From: Vitellaria paradoxa
Lineage: Eukaryota; Streptophyta; Magnoliopsida; Ericales; Sapotaceae
Assembly (NCBI GenBank): GCA_019916065.1
Contig: CM034233.1
Coordinates: 18,684,436 to 18,748,435 of the forward strand
Length of the DNA stretch: 64,000 nucleotides
Direction of reading: 5' to 3'
A program made the position numbers and the translations under genes. Of the stretch, positions 23,722 to 35,900 are shown one piece after another. The number at the start of each line of letters is the position of its first letter. The first letter of the stretch is position 1. A model generated the notes under the pieces. That model had not been told where the DNA came from. It searched no databases and saw only the letters and a list, made by a program, of their open reading frames with translations.

Positions 23722-26700
23722 AAAACATTTCCCTTGTTAATTTCTTAGTCTTACTGTTTCGTTGTTCGAAAAGAAAACCTTTCGTCTGCATGGGAATGAC
23801 AATGGGATAGGTGGGAATCTCTTCCTTGACCCAATCTAACCCCCGTGTAGGTTTTTTCACCTCTACCCACCATCCCATCTCGTCATGTTTCTCTTGGTAA
23901 GTGTAATTTTTTTTTTTAATTTATACACTTAAGTAAATACTAAAATTATTAATAATTAACTTTTATTATTTTTACATATCATTAATAAAAAAAAGTTAAT
24001 AAATTATAATTAAATAAGATATTAACCAGGAGTTTACTATAAACTTGACCCTAGAGTCTTATTTCCCCCCCCCCCCCCCGACTCCATTCACTAACCATAC
24101 CAAAATATGATCGAATTGACTTCCCATTTAATCTATTTCAATGCCATCCCTAGCCAAGGACAACTTTATCGGGCAATTTACCTTTGGAAAGAACACAAAG
24201 CAAATCCTAGTTAGTTCTCTTCTAAGTACATGTATTTTTTATTCTTGTGGTTTGTGCACTAATCACTGCTTATAGGGCCAATTAGCAGTCTAATTATAAG
24301 GCTCCTCTAGCCATTTCTTTTCGATAAATCACGGTGGACGTACATGTAGAAAGGAAGACAAAGATGATAACAAAGTGGACGAAAAGAGAGTATATTTTTA
24401 CCCTACAAATAAAGTTTGATATAGAACAAAAAATTAACATATCAAAATAAAGGGTATGCATGAGTCACTTTTTTATTCTTTTTCTTCTCATCTTTTGCTT
24501 CCTTTGGTTTCCCACCCTGGTTGCACGCATTAATTTCTCGCCCGGCCACATGAGTTGAAACTAGAAACTATCGAGGATATGACTTGGGGCAGGGATTTTT
24601 AAATGTTAAGGGTTTGTTTGGATTCTGGGCTTGGTGACCAGAAAGAAAATAAGGTAACATATGATAAAGAAAAGAAATAATATATGAAAAAGAGTAACAG
24701 AAGATAAAATCACATATTCACATCCTTATTTGAATGGAGTAGAAGGTATAAAAAATAAATAAAACACAGTCATTGATAAATAATTATTTAATTTAATTAT
24801 AAATTTATAATTTTATGAATTTTTTTTTTCATTAAGAGAAGTAATTTTAAATTCCCTTTTTATTTCTTGTCCCTTCACAAATTCTTGATTTAAACAAAGC
24901 CCAAAGAAGTTGGCAAATTATCAGCAAAATTTCAAATGTTCACAATTTGGTTTCTCTGGATAGTTTTTGTACAAATATAAGGGGCAAATAATTAGTCAAA
25001 ATGCTTTGAAAATAAGAAGGATGTTATTTGAAATTATATGCCTGATCCCATATAAAGAAAACAGGAATCAAAAGGCCCCACGTGTGGAATGAAATTTGGA
25101 GTTTATGTTATTATTCTTCCTCTTTATCCATTTTTAACTTTATGTGATTGTAGGGTTTTAAGACTGCTTGGGATTCCTACATCTTTGTGGGACATGACAA
25201 CCCCCTTTTGTGACATTGGAGTAGCCTTTTTTTGAGGGGGTTGTATGTAGGATCTGAGCCGATCTTCACTTCATCACTTCACTCACTCGATCTCTTTTTC
25301 CTGCAAAGCACGCTCTTGTAAAAGAGAGGTTTTAGGAATCCTATGCTCTCCCCTTCTCTCCACGTTGGCTCTTATTCTTGTATCCTTTTGAGATGGACTT
25401 GATTCCTTGTTATCATCACTCTCATAAAACTCTTCCGTTTATGTGCTATGGAAACTTCTCTGTAGCAATGCTAAATAGCTCTTAAGTATATCCACACATA
25501 TAAAAATAATACATGTACGTCTACTTTACTTTTTTTTTTTTTTTTTTTTGGACCAAAACTAATTTAGATAAAAAAAAAAAATACTTCTCTATCAGGTTTT
25601 TTTTTGCTACAAGTATCACCAAAATGACGTGACAATGATATTTGTATAACAGAAGATTTTCTTAGTTAATAGATTATTTTTTAAGAGATGTAAGTATTAA
25701 AAATAATCACACCATTCTAGTAACTTTTTTTAACAAAATTTTTTTGGTAGCATAGCACTACTTATTAGATAAAAATAATAAAGAAAGATGTGACTTTATC
25801 TGATATAACGGAAGAAAATTTGATAGACACGAGAGGGAGAAGACCAAGAAATGTTTGAATTTTAGGAGTTTTGCAGTTTTTCTTCTGCGGCGATTATGGT
25901 GATCTGTTTATTATATATATGACTGTTATGCGAAGTAAAATTATTTTTTCATTCAAAATATTAAGAGCCAAATATCCCCAGGAGACTATTAATAACAACC
26001 TAGATGGGTGGCTCCAAAAATGTCCAAATGTGGGGCATTGCTACATTACCCTACATTTCCCGCCAGTGTCACAGTGCCATGAAGGTTTTCAATTGTCATA
26101 GCAAATAGCTTGAGAAGTTTCTAATGAAAGAACTCCTTGGCAAAAGCAGCCCTGCATATATATATATATATATATGTTACATACAAACAGGATGGTCATA
26201 AAGTTTTCTAGCATGAGATAACAATGAGAAACAGAGATAATTATCAGTGTGCCCACTAATTCTCAAATCTATATATATATATATATATATGTCTTTGATA
26301 GGTAACACTAATCCTCAAATATCTTGCAGACTTGTTTTTGGATTGGTTAGCCACAAAGAGGGCAGTTCATAATGAAGTCTGCCTGCAGCTATACATGAAA
26401 ATCAATTCAAAAACCATATCCATATATAAATTTGCAAAAGATAACTCTCTTGCTAAGGAGCAAGAAAAATTCTAGTCTAATTTAAATAAGAAGGGAATGG
26501 ACTCTAACAGTTGAGAAACTTCAGTGATCAACATTCACAGAAATAGCACTGGTCCAATATAGCACAAAGCCACTCAATAGACCCAAAAAAATTAAAAATA
26601 AAAATGTGTCCCACTGTTACATTGATACAAAGGGTTGATAATGAAAAGGATAATTTTTAATATAACAAGCCTACAAAGGGAAAAGGGAACCTCGACAGAT

Positions 26701-29700
26701 CGCATTCTTTCATTCTAAAATTGAGTCTCTCTTTAGCATCTTTCAATAAAGATGTAATATAGAAGAGCTCGCCAAACTGTACCAGCCTGCTATGCCATTG
26801 ACTAGACCATCACCCCCCCCTAACTCTCCCAACCCTAAGCTACTGGCACTTTTCTGAGGAAAAAATAAATAAATAGATTATAAAATAACATAAGAGAGAG
26901 AGAGAGAAGGAGGAGCAATTCTGAATTTTGGTCAAAAATCCCAATGAATCAGCAAGTACCCCTGCCCTAGCTTCTTACAAAGAATTTTAAGGGTGGCCCA
27001 TTTTTCTTCTTTACTACCAATTTTTCTCCGGGAGGGTATGTAGGCATGACAGCAACCCACAAGCCTGGCATGGGGCTTAAAATATGTGCCAGTGCCTACC
27101 ACTTGGAGCAGCGAACATGTGATGGTAACAGCTGTTTTTTTTTTTTTTTTTTTTTTGGGTTCCAAAAATCTTTCTACAGTGAACTTTATATTTCTTTTTC
27201 TAATTTCTTTTAAAAAAATAATAAGTTGGTTGAAGGGAAGGACCCAGATAGTACCACACTAATTTTTGATTTGAGTCCCTGTTTAAATCATGGTTTGAGT
27301 GTTGTCCCCCCTTATGGCCTTGTGTACATAAACAAGAAGACAAAAAGAGCACTATCAAGGTGCCTTGCCAAGAACTTTCCTTTTCCCCTACAGTTGTACA
27401 ATATTAGATGAATATACGTCATTCTCGACAATGGGAAGTTCTCTACAAACAAAATTAAGAGCCGAGATTTCTAAATCTTATATCATTTTTCACCTTCAAA
27501 ATTTGGTTATTGATCCAAGTGGGTCACAAATGAATTAGTTTAGGGCTTACTGCAAATACGTCCGTAAATGTCGACAGATAAAATGAGTACAGCTTACTCT
27601 GCTATTACTGATGAAGGACAGGACAGGACTCACTACTAGATGCCCTGCCAATACTCACTTACTTTTACAGTGACTCTGCAATTTGGTCAGGTTTCAAGCG
27701 GTTAAAAAATCATAGCTCAGACATACATCAGTGAAGTAGATGGGTAGTTTTGATTTAACTTTTTAAAGTTTCATACTCAGAAGTTTATGTCAGTCTAATG
27801 ATATTAGATTCCACTCCGTGAGCCATGGACCCTCAAGTCATACTCGAGTGAGAGGCACTTATTGGCAGCTCCACCTAATATATGTTTTTTTTCTCTACCA
27901 CTAGGTCACTTTAAAACTTCACTCATGACATTGTGGCTGCTACTAAAGATGGAGCCAGGCAGCTTCCCTTTGTTGTCACAGAATCCACAGCATAATAACA
28001 CTCAGAGGGCATAGTTACTGGTTTAGCTCATTTACCATCTGATGGTTTAGCTTGGGACCTTGCCCAAACATTACTGCGGCAAAGAAATCAGAATGATGTC
28101 AGTCCGTGCTATGCTCCAAAAAATTTCAACCTAAACCAACCTGTCAGGTTGTCATGATATCAAGCTCAGTTCTTAAATCAAATCCAGGCCCGTATAATAA
28201 ATAGACATTTATTTGATTTTTTTTTTTTTTTTTTGGTGCAAGGTTTATTTCAGTGAGTTTATATAAGGATGGTATTTGCCCAATGTCCAACATTGATATC
28301 TTATAATAATTCAACATGGAACATAACCCGAGCCAATCTGATTTAACTAGCATACATATAAGCATGTCAAAAATTGGTACAGCAGCGAGCTCAATCCTTA
28401 ATCAAGCACAGGTCCAACGCATTACACACTCTGGGGATATGAGACCACCTGCTAAGCGGCACTCCAACTCAGGCCACATACCCAACTAAACTCCAAACCT
28501 CCCGTAGTCTAGCCTGGCCAAGTGGCCTCCCTCACTGGCTTCATTCTCCACTCAATCAAGATTCACTTAAGAAACTCTTTGCACGGCAAAGTAATATTAG
28601 CCCAATTGCATGTCCTACTCCCTATTAAGCAATCTCCATTGAATGACCCTCCACCAAGGTTATTCTCCATGCTCACCAGTCCACACTTTACCTTCAAAGG
28701 GGCTTTTCTCCTTCACGCTATGCTTATAGCAAGGCCTAAGGATCCTCCAACGGCTTTTCTCCACTCATGGGCATTCAATGAGTCCCATAGCTCTCCTCTA
28801 CATGGCACCATTGAGGCCTTTTGGATTGGTGGTTATAACTAGAGATGTGCAAGGGCTACTTGTCCCACTGTTACTCAAGGGAGTTGAGCCCTAATCAATT
28901 TGAGAGAGAGAGAACTTCACTACAGTATAAGTGTATAACATTTAATTTGCACAATAAATCCAATTGACTACCACAACCTTTGTAGCAACTAGCCATGAAA
29001 AAAAAAAAAAATAATAATAATAATAATAATAATAAAATAAAACTAGTCATGCAAAAGACAGCACTACCACTTCTAGGTTAGAAGGCAATTAATATTCAAC
29101 AAATCAGACCAAGCAGGGATAACCATTGCCCTCAAAACCAAATGCCATTCACATTTGGCGAGCTAGCCACCATGGTCTAATTTTTCCCATATATAGCAAC
29201 CTCCATTCATATCGAACATTTCCTATGTTCTCCATAGCCAAAATTTATTAGAGTGATCTATTATGCTATTCATGCTCCAAACTGCAATAATTCTGAACCT
29301 AAATATTTCCAGTGTCCCTAATCACAAGAAGCATCCAACATTACCATGACAATGAAGCCATTTAGCTCATGGTAATTTATCCATCGCATTTCAATTTCTT
29401 ATTTATTTATTTTTTGATATGGATTATTTAAGGATTTGACATTTGATTAGTCATTGACACTAAAGAAATGCAAAACCTTGCATTTAAGTTCACTGGGTTT
29501 AATTTGAAACTTAGGAAAGAGAGAGAGAGAGATTTTGGAGAAAACATTATTTTCCTTCAATTGGTTTTGCAAAGAAATGGAAAGGAAAATGAGAAGAAGA
29601 TAATTATCCCTTATTTGATTTTTGAGGAAAAATGGAAAGAAAATATAAAGATAGCCACTCTAGTGGAAAGAGGTTCCCATTTCCATTTTCCTTCTCCTCT

Positions 29701-30300
29701 CCCAAACTATGAATCAATCAAAAAGAGGAAGGAAACTTTCATTTACTCTCTCTCTATCTCTCTCTCTCTTCCACAAGTTCCAAATAAAGCCCATATAAAC
29801 TAATAATGACCAGCAACAAACCTTGTTTTGAAAAGATAAAGTACTAGAAGCCCAGGTGCTAATGTTGAGTTGCGCCACCAACGACTAACAATATGGAACC
29901 AGGAAGTAGGATAGATCTATGCATAACCTGAAAATTTTGTTATATGCTTGCGACACATCCTATATATGGTACATGTCTCCATGGGGTCAACATTATCCAC
30001 ATGGCAAATTTTTCAAGAGTTGGAGCTAGGATTTAAGCCCAAGGCCACAAGTTTAGGTTCGTTAAACAATAAAGTATTGAATAAATATATGACACACCCA
30101 ATAGGGTTATATTATATTGTATATATAGTGGTAGAACCTTATACAATATGGAAGGTCTATACAAGGAAGGAAAAGAGAATAAAATTAAAATTGTAGATAA
30201 TAGTATCCTTGAACTTATATCATACCATATTTACATTACCATAATCTAACACACTCCCTTAACCTGAAGGGTAAATATCATGCTTTTCAAGTTTGTTACA
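23722..30300. other. Intergenic DNA, no gene supported
   Basis: No coding gene was recognised. Homopolymer and simple repeats include a C14 run near 24066-24079, T-runs near 25531-25550, 27125-27155 and 28219-28234, (TA)n near 26156-26175 and 26272-26290, and (AAT)n at about 29011-29035. GC-richer patches at 25150-25460, 26940-27150 and 28380-28850 may be transcribed or relics of transposons. The 106-codon plus frame in the last patch (28522-28842) has no recognisable domain. Confidence 0.5.
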
Positions 30301-30662
30301 AATATACTCAAGCTCCACCCCGCCCCCCAAACAAAAAAAAAGTTTTGATAAATAAATCAGCAAGTTGATTTGCAATTTTGACATGATTGGTCTTGGTCAG
30401 ATTTTGCAAAATCTTTTCTCTGACGAAGTGATCAATCTCTCTATGCTTGGTTCCTTTATGAAATATGGGATTGGAAGCAATGTAAATGGTAGTTTGATTG
30501 TCACATAATAACTCCATATGCTATGGATGATGGACCCCAAGTTCTTCTGACATATGTTGTATCCAAATCAACTCACATATGGCATGGACCACGGCTCTAT
30601 ACTCTAACTCAACACTTGATCGTGTTACTATTATTTACTTTTCACTTTTCCAAGACACTAAG

Positions 30663-30991
30663 AAACTATTTGGTATATCTGTCTTGAGCTCATTTTCCAT
30701 TTTACGTTTCTGAAAACAAAAAAAATAGCTCAAAACGCATTTGGTCACTTGTGTTTTCGAAATCTATTTTAGAAAATAAAAAATGAGTTTACACATAAAG
30801 TGGAAAATGGTAAAAAGCCATTTTGAGCATTTTTAATCTAAAATAAGAAAAATCTCAAAATATGGAAAGCAGAAAATATCAAACCAAATGCAGTTTCCGT
30901 TTTCCTTATTTTGGAATTTTCAAAATATAAAGCACGTAGAACAGAAAATAAAAAATAAAAACAAAAAATAAAAAAGTAAACCAAATGCCAC
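30663..30991. mobile_element. MITE, copy C of the three-copy family (inside copia RNase H)
   Basis: It is bounded on both sides by CTAAG (30658-30662 and 30992-30996), a likely 5-bp target duplication. The ends are AAACTATTTGG and CCAAATGCCAC. It is inverted relative to copies A and B. On the copia strand it separates the equivalents of 'FVGKNL' and 'SWKSEK', so it inserted into an existing coding copia element. Confidence 0.75.
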
Positions 30992-31642
30992 CTAAGTTTT
31001 TTCCAACAAAAATACAATATCCAATAGTAAACCTTCTATCAAATGGTGACCCAGCCTAATCTTTGTCGGCGTGTCCTTGAATTTAGGTATGTCCGTTGTG
31101 TTATTACAACAAACCTTTGCCAAGTGCACAATTCATATACCTTAAGATTCAAATAATTGCCTCCGAGGTGATTTTAGAAATTGACTAATCACACTTGTGG
31201 CGAAAGAAATGGTTGGTCTGATAAGTAACAAGTAATTGAGTTTTTCAACCAACCTCCGATATTGACTCAGGTTATATCTAATAGCTCCCCCTCTTCAACA
31301 AGCAATTTGGTATTTGGGTTAATTGGAATGTCTATAGGCTTACACCCTAGCATACCTATATTAGACAATGGATCAAGTACGTATTTCCTATGGAATAAAG
31401 CAGTATCCTTCTGTGATCTAGCAACTTCTATACCTAAAAAATATTTTAGTGGACCCAAATCTTTTGTGTTGGATTTACTTTGAAGAAATAGCTTCAACTC
31501 AAAGACTCATGCATATTATCTCCTGTAATAACAACATCATTAACATACACTAATAACCATATCCTACCTTAAGAATAAAGACAGTAAAATACAGAATGGT
31601 CAACTCCACAATGTTGAAAGCCAAACTATGTGACAAGTGTAC

Positions 31643-31898
31643 TAGGGCTTCATTTGGCATCCAAAGCTAGTAGATGCTACAGTAGCTGCTACAGTGGCCG
31701 ACCAAATTTACCCTCTTACATTTTAACCTTCTTTTAAACTTTCAACAGCAAAAATGTCAAATTAATCAAAACTTAAAATCCACCTAAAAAAAGCCACTTT
31801 TTTTTTTCTTCCCAAACACAAAAATAGTTGGCTTATTTTTAGCTAGCTAGTAGGTAACTAAAAATAAGCCAGCTACTTTTCTTTCCAAACCAAGCCTA
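31643..31898. mobile_element. hAT-like MITE inside the copia reverse transcriptase
   Basis: About 256 bp with inverted ends TAGGGCTTCATTTGG and CCAAACCAAGCCTA and no coding capacity. It interrupts the copia frame between the equivalents of 'FNKF' and 'STLVT'. The 8-bp flanks do not match, so the target duplication has been lost or the limits are slightly off. Confidence 0.6.
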
Positions 31899-32380
31899 AA
31901 TTTGTTAAACCGAACTCTAGGAGATTGTTCTAGACCATCTAAGGGTTTCTTGATTTCACATAGTAACCAAAACTCCCTTCGAGTAACAAGTCGAGAGGAG
32001 GTTGTTCCATATAGACTTATCCAAAAAGATCACCATAAAGAAAAGCGTTCTTAAAATCCAATCGATAAAGGAATCAATGAATTAAAATAGCCAGGAAGAA
32101 AAGGAGACAAATAGGAACAATTTTGGCTCGGCTAGTCACTGAGAGTGATTGTCTCTAGTTCCTAGAATAGGCATGCCCATCATTATATTGCAGGTAACTC
32201 TCTACTGCATAACTAATTTCCTTTGCAAAACTATATCATCCCTCCAACTCCACAAGCACTTAGGACAGGAAGCAATTCCTGTACGCCGAAATTCCTTAAA
32301 CCAAATCGAGGATGTTACAATATTAATCAACTACAAGGTATTCATCCACCATGGAAACATGTTGTGCAAACCAAAAAACA

Positions 32381-32402
32381 GCACACACACACACACACAC
32401 AC
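32381..32402. repeat. (AC)n microsatellite
   Basis: A run of about 11 AC units, 155 bp left of the gypsy insertion. Confidence 0.9.
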
Positions 32403-32556
32403 AAACAAAACAAAATTTCATCCGACAATGTGGGAACTGGCTTGATGTAATTTGCAGGTTAAATTGTTAATCTTAACCCACATTTCTTTTGTTATTAATC
32501 ATTCTTTTGGATTCTATTCAATTAATAGCACCAATTTTGCCAACGGCAACCACCCC

Positions 32557-32913
32557 TGTTGCAATTAAGCAGTAAATTAACCAACGGACAGAATTTCTGA
32601 GGAGAGAAGAGAAGAATAATAGGAAGAAGAGGAAGGAATTTTCTGGTAAATTGTCTGCCCCTTTCATTCACTATTCATCACCATTTATAGATCATTTTGT
32701 AACAGAATTTGTTATGACAGCTAGGCTTAACAAAAATTATTCCCTTTCTAGAATGAGCTGCGGTAACCTCCTCCCATCACAAAATCTTTGTATTTGGCTG
32801 GCATTTCCACTTTGTCACGTCTGTTCCTTCTCATAGTGGGCTGGGCTTCATCATTTAAAGGATTATTTGCATCTTTTGGGTCTGATCCATTGTCCAATTC
32901 TTGCTCTGTAACA
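32557..32913 (-). repeat. 3' LTR of the gypsy chromovirus
   Basis: 357 bp, TG...CA ends. The last ~55 codons of the pol frame lie inside it, with the stop at 32748-32750. Relative to the partner it carries C, G and G where the other has T, A and A. Confidence 0.97.
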
Positions 32914-35900
32914 TTGCCCTCCCCTAGTAAAAGAACCTTGTCTTCAAGGTGGTAATTAGGAAAGTCCTGGCGGAACTCGTGAAGATGTTCCCATGTGGCA
33001 TCGGTGGGAGACTGATGTTCCCATTGTACCAGGATTTGAGGAACAATGCGACCCTGTTGTATAATCTTCCTATCCCTGAGAATGGCCACAGGCGTCAGAA
33101 CTGGATGGTTATCAATGAATTGTACAGGTAAGAGGATTTGTTGGGAAGGGACATCTCCTATATATTTCTTAAGATTGGACACATGAAAGACGTTATGGAT
33201 TTTGGCTGATGGTGGAAGCTCAAGTCGATACGCCACAGGACCGATTCGTTGCATGATTCGAAAGGGTCCAAAAAATCGTCGAGACAATTTGTTGGTTTGT
33301 TTGTGAGAAACTGTTGACTGACGATAAGGTTGCAATTTGAGTAGAACCCATTCATCGACAGAAAATGTGACATCAGAACGTTTCATGTTCACTTGGTTGC
33401 GCATTCGAGTCTGAGCTTTCAACAAATTGGCACGGAGTGTAACGATGATGGTAGAACGACTTTGCAGCAGGTCTTCAACTGCTGCTACAGTAGTCATTCC
33501 TTGAACATATTCCAGTAAAGAGGGAGGTGGGCGCCCATATACAGCTTCAAAAGGTGTCATTCGGATGGCGGAGTGCCAAGCCGTGTTGTAATGCCACTCA
33601 GCCCAAGGTAAATAGTGTAGCCACTGGTTTGGAGTCTCTGAAGTAAAACAACGGAGATAATCTTCGAGGCACCGATTTAAGACTTCCGTTTGTCCATCCG
33701 TTTGTGGGTGGTAAGAACTACTGGTTGCAAGAGTGGTGCCCTGTAGCTTGAAGAGTTCCTGCCAGAAAGAGCTCATGAAAATTGGATCACGGTCAGATAC
33801 AATGCAAGTAGGGAAACCATGGAGTCGAACGATGTCGCAAATGAAAACTTCTGTGACTTGTGATGCTGTGAATTTGGAACCAAGTGGAGAAAAATGAGCC
33901 TGCTTGGAGAGGCGATCCACAACCACCATGATTGTTGTTTTCCCTATCGAAGGAGGGAGATGTGTGATGAAATCCATTGAGAGGGAATCCCATATCAGAC
34001 CGGGGATAGGTAAAGGTTGCAGCAGACCTTGGGGTGGGGTATTAAATGGTTTTGTAGACTGACATACTGAGCAGCGAGCCACAAAATCTCTGACCGTGTG
34101 GCGCATGTTGGGCCAAAAAAAAAAAAAAAACAGAGGCAATGCGAGCTAGAGTTCTCTGGATGCCGGCATGCCCCCCAGTTGGGGTGTTGTGAAATTCCGC
34201 TAAAAGCAGAGGTTGGAGTGCTGATTCCTTGGGGACCATTGCTTTGTTTTTGTAAAAAAGGAGACCATCATGAGTCGTGTAGTCTGGGTAATTTGCAGGG
34301 TTTTGTTGGACTGAGTGTAGGAGCTGGGCTGATGGAGTATGTTGGACATAAAACTCTCTCAAGGCATCCCATACTACTAAGACGGGCTTGGACACGACTT
34401 GAGCCGCATGAAAAGAAACAGAGGACACACGGGAAAGAGCATCAGCTGGGCCATTTTCTTTACCGGGTTTGTAGACAATATCGAAGTCGTATCCCAACAG
34501 CTTAGTGAGCCATTGCTGCTGTTCCGGCGTTTGAATTGTCTGTGAGATCATGGACTTTAAACTCTGATGGTCAGTCTGTACAATGAATTTCCGGCCCAAT
34601 AAATATTGTCGCCATCTGCGGACCGATTCAGTTATGGCATACATCTCTCTCGCATAAGTTGAAGCTGCCTGAAGCTTGGGTGGCAATTCCTTGCTAAAAT
34701 AAGCAATCGGGTGGTCTGCCTGAGTTAGCACCGCACCAACACCAAAGCCGGATGCATCGGTTTGAATGACAAACGGCTCGTCAAAATTAGGGAGAGCTAA
34801 CACCGGTGTCTTAGTGAGTGCTTGTTTCAATGCTTCAAAAGCTTGTGTTGCAGCTAACGTCCAGACAAAAGCATTTTTTCGCAAGAGCTGCGTCAGAGGA
34901 GCAGCAATCGTAGAATATTTTACCACGAAACGTCGGTAATATCCTGTGATACCAAGGAAACCACGAAGGCTCTTGACTGATTCCGGTAGAGGCCACTGCT
35001 GTATAGCCTGAATCTTTTCTGGATCTACTGACACTCCCGTGGCTGACACACGATGGCCTAAGTATCCCAACTCTACGCAACCGAATTCGCATTTAGATAG
35101 TTTAACAAATAAGGAATGCGATTGTAGGATTTGAAATACCTCCCTTAAATGTTCAGCGTGTTGTTCCCACGAAGAACTGTAGATGAGCATGTCATCAAAG
35201 AATACCAGTACGAATTTGCGTAGCATCTTTCGAAAGATAGAATTCATGAGGGCTTGAAACGTGGAAGGGGCATTAGACAAACCGAATGGCATTACAAGAA
35301 ATTCGTAATGACCTTCATGAGTCCGAAATGCAGTCTTCTCAACGTCTGGAGGGTGAATACGGACTTGATGGTAACCAGCTCTGAGATCAAGCTTCGAAAA
35401 AACCTGCGCACCATGAAGCTCATCAAATAATTCATCGATCGTTGGGATCGGAAATCAATCCTTAATGGTGACTGCGTTTAAGGCCCGATAATCGACACAG
35501 AATCTCCAGGTCCCGTCTTTTTTCTTGACTAAGAGCACTGGGGATGAGAATGGACTAGTGCTCGGACGGATTATGCCTGACGACATCATATCACCCACTA
35601 ATTTTTCAATTTCGCCCTTCTGAAAATGCGGGTATCTATAAGGTTTAACGTTGACAGGGGTTGTGTTTGGGATGAGAGGAATGCGATGATCTATTTGTCG
35701 AGGGGGAGGAAGCTGTTCAGGATTGGAGAAGATGACAGAAAATTGGGTGAGAAGGTCTACCAGTGCCGAGATGAAGGAGGAGGGGGCGTTGGGTCCAACT
35801 ATGGGTTCAGTGTTTTGATAATCCTGTTCTACTTTAAGATGGAAATGGTGGGCTGCTGCATGAGTACGTGTAATACGCTTTAATGGACCCAAGGATATAT

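Larger units (their letters stand above)
30308..32110 (-). pseudogene. Copia RT-RNase H fragment split by two MITEs
   Basis: Read on the minus strand from about 32110: KNAFLYGDL and VYMEQPP (reverse transcriptase), a break at 31898-31643, then FGFQHCGVDHSVFYC and the active-site region VYVNDVVITGD (normally YVDD) near 31545. Next come KDLGPLKYFLGIEVARSQKD (31497-31267) and YRRLVEKLNYLLLIRPTISF. A second break follows at 30991-30663. Then comes RNase H with MELLCDNQTTIYIASNPIFH (from 30517). No LTRs, gag or integrase are seen near it, so it is a fragment. The order and motifs are those of plant copia pol. Confidence 0.85.

Noticed and set aside
24066..24079. C14 run
   Set aside because: Simple homopolymer in intergenic DNA with no associated feature; its length may also be a sequencing artefact.
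20640..25460. Possible microRNA precursors
   Set aside because: I scanned better-composed patches by eye for common plant miRNAs (156, 159/319, 160, 164, 166, 167, 171, 172, 390-399) and found no match with a paired arm.
28522..28842. 106-codon plus-strand frame
   Set aside because: No recognisable domain, no convincing splice context, and the surrounding sequence looks repeat-like. It remains unknown rather than a gene.
34098..34505. 135-codon plus-strand frame
   Set aside because: Antisense to the integrase/RNase H part of the gypsy pol gene, starting at the A16 run.
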